64,000 nt of DNA from an uncultured Hyphomicrobiales bacterium (GTDB lineage: Bacteria > Pseudomonadota > Alphaproteobacteria > Rhizobiales > Beijerinckiaceae). A program made the position numbers and the translations under genes. The DNA lies in NCBI GenBank assembly GCA_903824185.1, contig CAIJVU010000014.1:1-64000 (forward strand), in the 5' to 3' direction. The notes beneath the pieces were generated by a model. That model ran no database searches. It worked only from the letters and a program-made list of their open reading frames with translations, and was not told where the DNA came from. Position 1 is the stretch's first letter. Each line of letters opens with the position of its first letter. This document shows positions 49,718-58,098 of this stretch, in pieces.

Positions 49718-49935
49718 TCAAGCCGCCTGGCTTCATCGGGCAGCATGATCGGAATGCCGTCACGGATGGGATAAGCGAGCTTGGCCTGCTGGCTCACAAG
49801 CTCTTGTTTGTCGCGATCATAATGCAGGCTGGACTTGGTCAACGGGCAGACCAGAATTTCCAGCAATTTCGGATCAAGTCGTCCGGCTTGTTCAGGCGCC
49901 GAATGATCGTGGGAGGATGGGTCTGGTTGCGTCAT
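49714..49935 (-). CDS. Trm112 family protein (YcaR-like)
   Basis: A 73-residue protein. [25 protein letters not shown] and [20 protein letters not shown] are the Trm112/UPF0434 signature. The ATG at 49935 is preferred to an in-frame TTG one codon upstream. The last 4 bases overlap the convergent plsC end. The family is small and zinc-binding in some members; here only one Cys is obvious, so zinc binding is doubtful. A role in tRNA or protein methylation is a family guess. Confidence 0.85.
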   Translation of the reverse strand: MTQPDPSSHDHSAPEQAGRLDPKLLEILVCPLTKSSLHYDRDKQELVSQQAKLAYPIRDGIPIMLPDEARRLD

Positions 49936-49962
49936 CAAAACAAAACTCCGTCTTATGCGGGA

Positions 49963-50634
49963 TCATTGCAGGCCGGTGGCCGATCCGTCATCGCGCCGTG
50001 CCAGTTCGATTTCCGTCATCGCCACCAAAATCGCCGCGCGTGCGGAGAGATCCTGCGCTTCAAGCAAGGCCTGCTTTTCCCGGGTGCCGAAGGGGCACAT
50101 CATCGACAAGGCATTGACCAAAGCCTCGGTCGGGGCCGAATTGACCTCGCGCCAATTGATCTCCAGCTCTTCGGACGCCACATAGGCCTTGAGCGTGCGC
50201 AGCAAATCCGCACGGTCGACGGCCTCCTCGCCTTTGCGCGCTTCGAAATCATCGGCAAATTCATCATAAGCGATGCGGGCCTGCCGATAGCTGGTGTCGC
50301 ATACGAGCTCCTGAACCAGACGGAAGCGGCACAGGCCGGTCAAGGTGATGATATAGCGGTTCTCTTCCGCTTCGACGAATTGGGTGATGCGTCCCGCACA
50401 GCCCACCGGAAACAAAGCGGGGACCGTGTCATCCTCAGCCGCCTGATCCATGGGCTGGATCATGCCGATCAGGCGATTGCCGCGCAAAGCGGCATCCACC
50501 ATATCGAGATAACGCGGCTCGAAAACATTAAGCGGCATCTGGCCGCGCGGCAGCATCAATGCACCGGCCAACGGAAACAAGGGCAGCGTTTCCGGCATGG
50601 TGTCCAAGGTCTCGATGTTACGGCGCAGGGTCAT
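49963..50634 (-). CDS. LON peptidase substrate-binding-domain protein
   Basis: A 223-residue protein made of the N-terminal domain of Lon without ATPase or protease parts. LPLFPLAGALMLPRGQMPLNVFEPRYLDMVDAALRGNRLIGMIQP is the conserved core, followed by VGCAGRITQFVEAEENRYIITLTGLCRFRLV and a helical tail. A conserved alphaproteobacterial protein of unknown function, found with the thioredoxin-TPR gene upstream. Likely in one operon with it (9-bp gap) and the Trm112 gene. Confidence 0.88.
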   Translation of the reverse strand: MTLRRNIETLDTMPETLPLFPLAGALMLPRGQMPLNVFEPRYLDMVDAALRGNRLIGMIQPMDQAAEDDTVPALFPVGCAGRITQFVEAEENRYIITLTGLCRFRLVQELVCDTSYRQARIAYDEFADDFEARKGEEAVDRADLLRTLKAYVASEELEINWREVNSAPTEALVNALSMMCPFGTREKQALLEAQDLSARAAILVAMTEIELARRDDGSATGLQ

Positions 50635-50643
50635 GAAAAGTCC

Positions 50644-51543
50644 TTAGCGGAAAATAACGGTTGAGAGTTTGCGGCGACCCGCCTTGGAGCGATCATCCAT
50701 CGCACCCCAGACTTCAAAAAACTGCAGGAGTTGCTTGCGGGCCCCATCATCATTCCACGTCCGGTCACGCCGCACGATCTCGATCAGCTCGTCGGTGGCC
50801 CGATCCTCCTGATGATGGGCTGCAAGCGCCAAAGCGAGATCAAAACGCGCCTGATGGTCTTGGGGATTGGCTGCCACCCGCGCCTCGATCTCGGTGAGAT
50901 CACCCAGCGCTGCCGATTGCTCCTTGAGATCAATCGCGGCCTGCACAACGGAGACCTGCGGATCCGTATGCTTGTCTTCAGGGATCTGCGCCATGAAGCC
51001 GCGGGCGCCTTCGAGATCCTCTTCCTCCAGATGCAGCTTGGCCATGCCCAGCAAGGCACCGACATGGTCGGGCTGCTCCTGCAAGACCATGCCATAAAGC
51101 GTACTGGCACCGGTGGCATCGCCCGCCTCATGCAAAGCATGGGCTTCTTCCATCATGGCTTCAAGCGGGCTTGGTCCCACGGGACCGGCATGTTTTTCAA
51201 TAAAGGCCTTGATCTGGCTTTCAGGCACCGCGCCCATGAAACCATCAACCGGCTGGCCGCCTTTGAAGGCAATCACCGCGGGAATGGACTGGATGCCAAG
51301 CTGGCCGGGAATTTGCGGATGCTCATCGATATTCAGCTTCACCAAGCGGACTTTGCCGCCGCTCTCCAGCACCACTTTTTCAAGCAAAGGAGCCAATTGC
51401 TTGCAGGGACCGCACCAAGGCGCCCAAAAATCCACCAGAACCAATTGGTCCATCGAGGCGGTCAGGACATCCTGACGGAATTTGGCCGTTGTCGTGTCAA
51501 TGACCGCCGAGGCAGGGGCGGTTGTTTCGGGCAGGCTGGTCAT
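50644..51543 (-). CDS. cnoX: Thioredoxin-TPR protein (CnoX/YbbN-like)
   Basis: A 299-residue protein: N-terminal thioredoxin domain (about 10-120) with LVDFWAPWCGPCKQLAPLLE, keeping both cysteines of the active site, then TPR-like repeats with AHALHEAGDATGASTLYGMV, GALLGMAKLHLEEEDLEGAR and ARFDLALALAAHHQEDRATDEL. CnoX is a redox-sensitive holdase that works with GroEL. The ATG at 51543 is the family start. It is followed 9 bp later by the LON-domain gene. Confidence 0.88.
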   Translation of the reverse strand: MTSLPETTAPASAVIDTTTAKFRQDVLTASMDQLVLVDFWAPWCGPCKQLAPLLEKVVLESGGKVRLVKLNIDEHPQIPGQLGIQSIPAVIAFKGGQPVDGFMGAVPESQIKAFIEKHAGPVGPSPLEAMMEEAHALHEAGDATGASTLYGMVLQEQPDHVGALLGMAKLHLEEEDLEGARGFMAQIPEDKHTDPQVSVVQAAIDLKEQSAALGDLTEIEARVAANPQDHQARFDLALALAAHHQEDRATDELIEIVRRDRTWNDDGARKQLLQFFEVWGAMDDRSKAGRRKLSTVIFR

Positions 51544-51656
51544 GCGTCTGAACTCCTCGCAAAGCCTGAAAAGGCTTCGGCTCTTCAATCTCTGTGTCCC
51601 CTATGTGGGGTTTCGCTAGCAGAAAGGCAAGATTTTACATCCGCTTGATCGCGCAA

Positions 51657-51761
51657 TTATGACGACAAATGATGCTTTTCTGTGGGATTGGGGTCCGATC
51701 CCGAAAAAAGGCGTGACAGCCCTGCAAGAAAGCCAATAATAACCACAGGCGTTGAGCACAT
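51657..51761 (-). CDS. Possible 34-residue hydrophobic small protein
   Basis: A minus-strand ATG at 51761 is preceded by AAAAGG nine bases upstream. The peptide begins MCSTPVVIIGFLAGLSRLF and ends in a polar tail. It could be a small membrane protein, but the hydrophobic span is short and nothing else supports it. The rest of the 358-bp divergent gap (51544-51901) holds T-rich sequence and promoters but no other clear feature. Confidence 0.3.
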   Translation of the reverse strand: MCSTPVVIIGFLAGLSRLFSGSDPNPTEKHHLSS

Positions 51762-51901
51762 TTTTTCGCGCCTTTTGCGTTTGTTTATTTTTTTGAGCAG
51801 GCCTCCGGTCCTGCCTGCCGGTTGCGTCCCTGTCAGCGTTCGGGCTTCGCGTTTTTTCAAAGCCACCAGTTGTGTTTGCGTTTCACACAAAGGGATTTGC
51901 C

Positions 51902-52468
51902 ATGGCGCATGCCATCGATACGCACAACACCGCCGATCAACGGATCCGGTCCTTGTTGCGGCAATTGATCAGACAGCAAGACGGCTCTTTTCTGCCGCTG
52001 CCGCGCGCCCTGATCAAGTCATGCATGGCCTCTTATGACATTCATCTGTTGGGGGCGGTGAATTCGGTTCTAGATATGCCGGACCATGTGGGCCGTATCA
52101 GCCCCACACTCGACATCCGCTCCATTCTGACGTTCAAAATGCATTATTGCGAACGCTGCCTCACAGAAGATCCGAAAAGCGCGTGGGCGGACAGCCGCTA
52201 TACCGCGGGCTGGGATTTCGCCGCGTGGTTTTTAAACCATTACCACAAAGGCAGCTTCCAGACCCCGGACCTGATGCCGATCAAAAAATGGCTCAAGACT
52301 TTTTTTCTCGCCAGCGAACCGCAGGTGCGGATTTGTCTGATCCGCACCATTCTGGCCGAGATCCTGCGCGAGCGGAAAATCCGGTTGTTTTTCGAAGACT
52401 GGGAAAAAGATCCGGACTTACACAAGGCCATGCAGAGCGCATTGTCTGAGAGAAGCATCAGAGCCTAA
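51902..52468 (+). CDS. Conserved-looking protein of unknown function
   Basis: A 188-residue soluble protein starting at ATG 51902, after AGGGATTTGCC. It has an N-terminal helical part (RSLLRQLIRQQDGSFLPL), a central region with MHYCERCLTED (a CxxC that could bind metal), and a C-terminal helix rich in Arg and Glu (RTILAEILRERKIRLFFEDWEKD). No signal peptide or membrane helix is seen. No family is recognised. Base composition matches the neighbours. Confidence 0.75.
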   Translation: MAHAIDTHNTADQRIRSLLRQLIRQQDGSFLPLPRALIKSCMASYDIHLLGAVNSVLDMPDHVGRISPTLDIRSILTFKMHYCERCLTEDPKSAWADSRYTAGWDFAAWFLNHYHKGSFQTPDLMPIKKWLKTFFLASEPQVRICLIRTILAEILRERKIRLFFEDWEKDPDLHKAMQSALSERSIRA

Positions 52469-52545
52469 GCACTGCACGTCTCAAAGCCCGCATGGCGATG
52501 ATACCAAATCAACAGGGCTGGCACTCTGGTTTCCAAGGCCAAACA

Positions 52546-53781
52546 ATGCGACACTTATCAAACTTCTTGAGACCGGCTGGGTCTTGCTGCCGGACCGCCC
52601 GAGATTGGTTTGCTGTTTTGTTGATTTTGATCCTGACCTTATTGCCGGTGTTCACATCGGTCTTTTTCCTGATTGTCGGTAATGGCTTGCTGACAACGCT
52701 GGTTCCCTTGCGCGCGGCCATCGAGCATTTTTCGGCCCCGCAAATCGGCCTGATCGGTGCAAGTTACTTTGCCGGCATGTTGGCCGGCACATGGCTGGCG
52801 CCGCTGATTGTCCGGCGCATTGGCCATGTCAGGGCCTTTGCCGCTTATGCCGCATTGGTGGCCATCGCCGCCATCAGCTTTGCCCTGACCGATCAGCTCT
52901 GGCTCTGGATGGTTTTGCGCGCGGCCAATGGATTTGCCTTGGGCGGGCTTTACGGCATTGTCGAAAGCTGGATCATTGCCCGTGCGGGCCCCACGCAACG
53001 CGGGCGCGGCTTGGGGCTTTACAACATTATCCATTTCAGCGGTTCGGCTCTGGGACAGCAATTTCTCAGGCTGTATGATCCACGCGGATTTCAATTGTTT
53101 TCGCTGGCGGCTATTTCTTTGCTGACCGCGCTGTTGCCGCTGGCCGTAACCCGCTCCGATCCGCCGCCTCTGCCCGCGCGTGGCCGTTTGATCTTTGCGC
53201 AAATCCAACGCATGACCCCCATCGGCCTCGTCTGTATCGGCTTGGTGGGCGTGGTGAATGGCAGTTTCTGGTCGCTCGCGCCCGCCTATATCGAGCATCT
53301 CGGGATGGGCACGCAAACCGTTGCCACATTCATGACCATTTTCATCATCGGCTGCGCCTGCGGCCCCTATCCCTTGGGGCGCATGTCGGATTTGCTGGAC
53401 CGGCGCATTGTGATTGCCGCCGTGTCCTTCATCAGCATTTTGGTGGAAATCGGCTTGGCGAGCCTTGGCACCACACATGTGGAATTGCTCTATGTGCTGG
53501 GCTATCTGATGGGCATTGTCTTGCCGTCACTCTATCCGCTGACGGTCGCGCATGTGATGGATAAATTCACCGGCGAGGATGCGGTGCTGGTGTCCAGCAC
53601 ACTGTTGTTTTGTTATTGCATCGGGGCCGTGCTTGGCCCCGTTCTGGCCTCCTATCTGATGCAAACCTTTGGCGACTGGGCTTTGTTCCTGCATAATGGC
53701 GTCGTGCATCTGGTGATTGGCCTGTTTGTCTCGTGGCACGTCATCCGCCACAACCATGAAACCACCACAGTGAAGGGCTAA
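52546..53781 (+). CDS. MFS transporter, YcaD-like
   Basis: A 411-residue permease with 12 predicted helices starting at about residue 25 of this form. GLIGASYFAGMLAGTWLAPLIVRRIGHVRAFAAYAAL is the helix 2-3 region with the MFS loop motif, and RGRGLGLYNIIHFSGSALGQ lies in the middle. The GSFWSLAPAYIEHLGM and YPLTVAHVMDKF elements match the YcaD-like branch. ATG 52546 is best; upstream in-frame ATGs from 52492 add non-conserved residues. It is followed 3 bp later by a cupin gene. The substrate is unknown. Confidence 0.85.
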   Translation: MRHLSNFLRPAGSCCRTARDWFAVLLILILTLLPVFTSVFFLIVGNGLLTTLVPLRAAIEHFSAPQIGLIGASYFAGMLAGTWLAPLIVRRIGHVRAFAAYAALVAIAAISFALTDQLWLWMVLRAANGFALGGLYGIVESWIIARAGPTQRGRGLGLYNIIHFSGSALGQQFLRLYDPRGFQLFSLAAISLLTALLPLAVTRSDPPPLPARGRLIFAQIQRMTPIGLVCIGLVGVVNGSFWSLAPAYIEHLGMGTQTVATFMTIFIIGCACGPYPLGRMSDLLDRRIVIAAVSFISILVEIGLASLGTTHVELLYVLGYLMGIVLPSLYPLTVAHVMDKFTGEDAVLVSSTLLFCYCIGAVLGPVLASYLMQTFGDWALFLHNGVVHLVIGLFVSWHVIRHNHETTTVKG

Positions 53782-53784
53782 ACC

Positions 53785-54099
53785 ATGGCATTCAAATGCG
53801 ACATTCCCGCACGTCCTACCCTCGTCAGCGAAGACGAGGCCGCCCGCATCACCCGTTGGGATTTCGAGGTAGGCGCGGTCACGGGTTGGCACCGGCATGA
53901 ATGGCCCTATTTTGTGATCATGCTGGTGGACGGCATCTTGTCGATCCATGACGGAAAAGCCGTCACCGATGTGCCGCTCAAAGCCGGTCAATCCTATCGG
54001 CGTCTCTCCGGCATCGAGCATGACGTGATGAACGGCTCGCCCCATCCGATCAGCTTTGTCGAGATCGAAATCAAACGCCCCGATTTGCTGGAAAAATAA
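53785..54099 (+). CDS. Small cupin-domain protein
   Basis: A 104-residue single-domain cupin. WDFEVGAVTGWHRHEWPYFVIML carries the metal-binding H-x-H-x3-4 first motif, and GQSYRRLSGIEHDVMNGS the second motif with its His. Such proteins bind metal ions or small ligands; the ligand is unknown. It begins 3 nt after the MFS stop and probably shares its transcript. Confidence 0.85.
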   Translation: MAFKCDIPARPTLVSEDEAARITRWDFEVGAVTGWHRHEWPYFVIMLVDGILSIHDGKAVTDVPLKAGQSYRRLSGIEHDVMNGSPHPISFVEIEIKRPDLLEK

Positions 54100-54129
54100 A
54101 CCGAGAGCCGATCAAGGCTCAGGGGCTTT

Positions 54130-55632
54130 TCAATCCTGCAAATAGCGGCGCGTGAGATGGGCGGTAAAATCCTCCGGCGCCAATGGCTTGCCTGTGGCTG
54201 AACGCAACAGATCATTGAAGCCGTAAAAGCTCGCTTTGCTATGGACCTGTTGGCGCAACCACGCCAGCAGCGGCGAAAGATCGCCGCGCGCCATCGCCTC
54301 GTCAATGGTTGCATCAGCCTGACGGGCGGCCTGCATCAGCTGCGCCGCCGCCATCGCGCCCAAAGTATAGCTGGGGAAATAGCCAAACAGGCCATTATAC
54401 CAGTGAATATCCTGCAACACGCCATGCGCGTCATCGGGCGGGGTAATGCCGAGCAGATCGTGCAAAGCCTTGTTCCACTGCTCCGGCAAATCGCTGACCT
54501 GCAGCTCGCCCGAAAACAACCGCTGTTCCAGTTCAAACCGCATCATCACATGGGCCGGATAGGTCATTTCATCGGCATCCACGCGGATGAATCCGCGCTC
54601 CACCCGCCGCCATAACAAAGCCAGATTGGCAGGTGCGAGCGCCGCCCCTTCTTTTGGAAAATACGTGGCCAGCTCTTGCGACAACCAGCCAAGCCAAGCA
54701 TCGGACCGGCAGGCCTGCATTTCAACAATCAGCGACTGGCTTTCATGGGCTGCCATGCCCGCTGCCGATCCGACCGGCTGGCGAATCCAGGCCGCAGGCA
54801 AGCCGCGCTCATAAAGCGCATGGCCGGTTTCATGCATGACGCCCAACAGGCTCTTGGCGAAATTGCTTTCGTCATAGCGTGTGGTGATCCGCACATCGGT
54901 GGGAATGCCGCCGCAAAAAGGATGGGTCGATCGATCAAGGCGCGAATGATCCGCCTCCAAGCCCGCCCGCAAAGACAAAGCCCGACACAGCGCCTCTTGT
55001 TGATCTGCTGCAAACGGTCCCTGCAACGCCAGCGCTTTGGGCTTGCGGGCCTGCATCGCCTCGACCTTCGGCAAAGCCCCATCCAAAAAGGCACGATAGG
55101 CTTTAAAAACCGGGGTGACATCCTCAGCCTTGATGCCGGGCTGGAACCCATCCATCAAACAATCATAAGGCGAGAGCTGCAAAACCGGCGACAGCGCCTG
55201 CGCCTGTTCGCGGGTCAAGGCCACCACCTCGGTGAGGGCTGCGGAGACCATGGAAAAATCCGATTGCTTGCGCGCCTCCCGCCAGATCTTTTCACACGAG
55301 GTATTGGCGCGCGCCATCGCCTCGACCAAAGACGTCGGCAGAGCGGTTGCCCTAAGATAGGCCCGCTGCATCAAAGCGAGATTGCGGGCCTGCCACGCAT
55401 CCTCAAGCGGGCTGGACTGCGCCTCGGCCAGATCATCCGCCACGGCAGGCGCAATCAACATTTCATGCGACAGGCTGGCCAGAACCGCAAACTGGTCGCC
55501 GCGCGCCGCGCTGCCGCCTGCAGGCATCATCACAGAGGCATCCCAGCCCAGCATGGACGAGGCTTCACCCAAAACCGCCATGCGCTCGAAGCGCTGCGCC
55601 AGTCTTTCATAGGCTTTCACGGCCTGACCCAT
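54130..55632 (-). CDS. M32 family carboxypeptidase (thermostable carboxypeptidase 1-like)
   Basis: A zinc metallopeptidase of 500 residues that removes C-terminal amino acids. The HEXXH zinc motif is in LGVMHETGHALYERGLP near residue 268, and the third ligand is in AAHESQSLIVEMQA. TRYDESNFAKSLLG and IRVDADEMTYPAHVMMRFELE are further M32 landmarks. The length is typical. It is convergent with the cupin and divergent from the SDR gene. Confidence 0.92.
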   Translation of the reverse strand: MGQAVKAYERLAQRFERMAVLGEASSMLGWDASVMMPAGGSAARGDQFAVLASLSHEMLIAPAVADDLAEAQSSPLEDAWQARNLALMQRAYLRATALPTSLVEAMARANTSCEKIWREARKQSDFSMVSAALTEVVALTREQAQALSPVLQLSPYDCLMDGFQPGIKAEDVTPVFKAYRAFLDGALPKVEAMQARKPKALALQGPFAADQQEALCRALSLRAGLEADHSRLDRSTHPFCGGIPTDVRITTRYDESNFAKSLLGVMHETGHALYERGLPAAWIRQPVGSAAGMAAHESQSLIVEMQACRSDAWLGWLSQELATYFPKEGAALAPANLALLWRRVERGFIRVDADEMTYPAHVMMRFELEQRLFSGELQVSDLPEQWNKALHDLLGITPPDDAHGVLQDIHWYNGLFGYFPSYTLGAMAAAQLMQAARQADATIDEAMARGDLSPLLAWLRQQVHSKASFYGFNDLLRSATGKPLAPEDFTAHLTRRYLQD

Positions 55633-55830
55633 GATCGTCTCCTGTGTGATGTCCTATCCGATTGCGGCCCATCTCTCGCATAGACGCACACAGAGGCCAA
55701 GCCTGTCAGCGCTTTTTCCCGCCAGAAAACGACCCTTAGCACGGCTGCATAGCATCTGCGCTGAGAAGGAGGATGACAGCGGCATCAACACAAGCCACAC
55801 TCGCGCAAAATGAAAAGGGAGAATGCAGCA

Positions 55831-56589
55831 ATGACGGGACAAATGGATTTATCCGGTAAAGTCGCTTGGGTCACAGGCGCGGGAACGGGGGTCGGGGAAT
55901 CAGCAGCGCTGTTGCTGGCACAAGCCGGTGCCAAAGTGGTTCTCACAGGGCGGCGCAAGGAATTGCTGGACACTGTCGCACAAAAAATCACCGCACAAGG
56001 CGGCACCGCCCTTGTGGAGGCGGGCGATCTGATGGATCACGCCACCGCGCCAGCGATTGTTGCCAAGATCGAGCAGCAGTTCGGACGTCTGGATATTCTC
56101 GTGAACAATGCCGGCCTCAATATCAAAGAGCGGCGCTGGGCCGAATTGACGGCAGAGGGTACAGATCATGTGATTTCCGGCAATCTGAATGCCGCTTATT
56201 ACAATGTCTTGGCCTGTCTGCCGATCATGCGCCGCCAGCAGGATGGGGTGATGATCCATACCGCCTCATGGGCCGGAAAATATGTCACGCCCGTCTCTGG
56301 TACCGCCTATACGGCCGCCAAACATGCGGTTGTCGCCATGAGCGAGAGCATCAATATCGAAGAGTTCCGCAACGGCATCCGATCATCGGTTCTGTGCCCG
56401 AATGAAATCGCCACCCCTTTGTTGGAAAAGCGCCCCGTCAAAGCCACAGAGGAGGAAAAAGCCCGTATGTTGCAAGCCGAGGATATGGGACGCTTGATCC
56501 TGTATATCGCCTGCCAGCCACCGCATCTTTGCATCAATGAAGTGGTGATCAGTCCGCGCTGGAACCGTTTTTACGAGCGCCTTTTCTAA
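55831..56589 (+). CDS. Short-chain dehydrogenase/reductase
   Basis: The 252-residue protein has a Rossmann fold with AWVTGAGTGVGESAALLLA, the NNAG element ILVNNAG, the catalytic Ser in IHTASWAGK and the YxxxK pair in AYTAAKHAVV. ATG 55831 follows AGGGAGAATGCAGCA. Substrate and cofactor are unknown; the Arg in LTGRRKEL after the second strand suggests NADP. Upstream ATG 55810 is an alternative start. Confidence 0.9.
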   Translation: MTGQMDLSGKVAWVTGAGTGVGESAALLLAQAGAKVVLTGRRKELLDTVAQKITAQGGTALVEAGDLMDHATAPAIVAKIEQQFGRLDILVNNAGLNIKERRWAELTAEGTDHVISGNLNAAYYNVLACLPIMRRQQDGVMIHTASWAGKYVTPVSGTAYTAAKHAVVAMSESINIEEFRNGIRSSVLCPNEIATPLLEKRPVKATEEEKARMLQAEDMGRLILYIACQPPHLCINEVVISPRWNRFYERLF

Positions 56590-56595
56590 GGGGCG

Positions 56596-56928
56596 TCAGC
56601 GCACTTCGTCTTCATCGAGAAAACGGCCATCCACCATGTCTTTGTAGCTGCGCATCGCGCGTTGGCGCATCAGGCTTTCACGCGGGCTCAGCCGTGTGGC
56701 CAAGGCCCGCAAACGATCGGATTTCGATGTTTCAACCACAGCCGTGGCAGGGCCCGTCATGGCGCCCGATGCCATCAAGCCCTTTTCCGTCGACACCGAA
56801 CGTTGCAGGGCATTTTGCATCAGGGCCTGCGGATCGAAACCCGACTTCTGCCCGCCGCCCGCTTGTGCGGAGGGGGTGGAAATGGCTGCCTGCATCGCCC
56901 TGCTGGTGGCTGCGTTAATGATGTGCAT
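56596..56928 (-). CDS. Small protein of unknown function, downstream of a CtrA-type site array
   Basis: A 110-residue, mostly hydrophilic protein, with no signal peptide or membrane helix. The N-terminal half is Ala/Gln/Ser-rich (AMQAAISTPSAQAGGGQ), followed by LMQNALQRSVSTEKGLM and a C-terminal Arg-rich helix (LRALATRLSPRESLMRQRAMRSYKDMV). No family is recognised. The 166-bp upstream region carries four TTAA half-sites in tandem and three GANTC sites, so cell-cycle control is likely. It is convergent with the SDR gene. Confidence 0.7.
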   Translation of the reverse strand: MHIINAATSRAMQAAISTPSAQAGGGQKSGFDPQALMQNALQRSVSTEKGLMASGAMTGPATAVVETSKSDRLRALATRLSPRESLMRQRAMRSYKDMVDGRFLDEDEVR

Positions 56929-57015
56929 TTCAATGACTGCCGGTTGACAAAAAACAACGAATCAGATTCTTCTGAAATATTGCATATCCCGTGCCAGTTT
57001 TGGACTGGACGGCAC

Positions 57016-57071
57016 CTTTTGTTAACCTTTTGTTAACCTTTTGTTAACCTTTTGTTAACCTTTTGTGAATC
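57016..57071 (-). promoter_or_regulatory. Tandem CtrA-type site array (11-bp repeat)
   Basis: CTTTTGTTAAC is repeated four times exactly and once degenerately, with a period of 11 bp. This makes four TTAA half-sites at 57022, 57033, 57044 and 57055, each separated by exactly 7 nt, i.e. three overlapping TTAA-N7-TTAA CtrA sites. The repeat ends in GAATC, a CcrM methylation site. It lies 88-143 bp upstream of the 110-aa gene on the minus strand. CtrA binding is inferred from the consensus. Confidence 0.8.
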
Positions 57072-57094
57072 AATGGATTTTTGAGCCAGCGGAC

Positions 57095-57880
57095 TTAATG
57101 CAGCCGGAAGATCTTGCACAAAGTGGCTGTGTCGCGGAGCAAAATCGCCAGCCGCACATCAATGGCATCGCGCTGGAATTCATAGCGGCGGACCAGCTCT
57201 TTTTCCGTCCCTGACTGCGCAGCAGACCCGCTATTGAGCTTGAAACGGGCCACATCGAGATCATTGACGACCTCTTGCCGGTCAATCGATGCCACCACGA
57301 TCAACAGCAAATCCTCGGTCAAAATCTTCAACCGGGTGATTTCATTGGGCGCCAGCTTGTCAAGCTTCAGGACAATCGCCTGATATTCATGCAAGACCGC
57401 GTCAAAATCGGCGTGGCGCTCAACTTGAGAAAAAATATCGCTGACAATCTGCAAAAACCCTTTGAGAACAGGGCGCAAATCATTGGCGGTCTTGAGCGGA
57501 CGCAACACCTGACGCAGTTGATGGGTGTAATCGCTGAACGCCAGAACCAGCTTCAGATTGCTGCGGCGGCGCTCGGCCAGATCCGCGTCAAGCTTCAGAT
57601 AGGGGCCGAAACTGGTGTCAAAAGCGGCCTGTGTCCGCAAAGCCGAGGCGGCCAGAGCCTCATGAACCTGCTTGTCATGCGCCTGCTTGTCTGAAGCGGC
57701 AGGATTGACAACGGGAGCGCTGAGAACGGGGGCGCTCATCTTGGGCAAAGCGCCCGGCACCGTATTGATCAGCGCATCAAAGCCCCAGTCCGCGGCAAAA
57801 TGCTGCGACCGGTCAAGCATGACTGACGAAACGGACTGTACAAACGCCACAACAACCCCAAACCACTCGAAACCGTCCAA
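57095..57880 (-). CDS. Helical protein of unknown function
   Basis: An ORF of 261 codons from a TTG at 57880; an internal ATG at 57817 would give 240 residues. The region after ~residue 85 is long and helical (ERRRSNLKLVLAFSDYTHQLRQVLRPL, VKGFLQIVSDIFSQVERHADFDAVLHEY, ITRLKILTEDLLLIVVASIDRQEVVNDL). No signal or membrane helix is clear. No family is recognised. Codon use looks like the neighbours. Three TTAA motifs lie just upstream at 57887-57902 but are not CtrA-spaced. Confidence 0.65.
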   Translation of the reverse strand: MDGFEWFGVVVAFVQSVSSVMLDRSQHFAADWGFDALINTVPGALPKMSAPVLSAPVVNPAASDKQAHDKQVHEALAASALRTQAAFDTSFGPYLKLDADLAERRRSNLKLVLAFSDYTHQLRQVLRPLKTANDLRPVLKGFLQIVSDIFSQVERHADFDAVLHEYQAIVLKLDKLAPNEITRLKILTEDLLLIVVASIDRQEVVNDLDVARFKLNSGSAAQSGTEKELVRRYEFQRDAIDVRLAILLRDTATLCKIFRLH

Positions 57881-57908
57881 AAACGGTTAACCTTAATCTT
57901 AATTCTCC

Positions 57909-58049
57909 ATGAACCATCTTGAGGAAGACGGGCAAACACAAGAGCCGAAAGACCAAAAGCCCGAACATATCCACGATTATTTCAAGAAAATCACAGGTAA
58001 AATCAGCTCTCTTGAAAAACATTGCAATTTTCACACCATTTACGGGTGA
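57909..58049 (+). CDS. Possible 46-residue hydrophilic small protein
   Basis: A start-to-stop frame of 47 codons beginning MNHLEEDGQTQEPKDQ. The peptide is strongly charged (Glu, Lys, His, Gln) with a predicted helix in the second half (DYFKKITGKISSLEKH). No ribosome binding site is visible, so the case is weak. It occupies the gap between the TTG-start helical gene and the next plus-strand gene. Confidence 0.25.
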   Translation: MNHLEEDGQTQEPKDQKPEHIHDYFKKITGKISSLEKHCNFHTIYG

Positions 58050-58098
58050 AAATTCTTGACGGGATTGGGCATTGCCCAAAAAATACGGCGAAGGGGTG

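Noticed and set aside
57887-57902. CtrA-type site upstream of the 261-codon gene
   Set aside because: Three TTAA motifs occur here, but they are spaced by 2 nt and 8 nt (outer pair), not 7 nt, so the consensus is not met.
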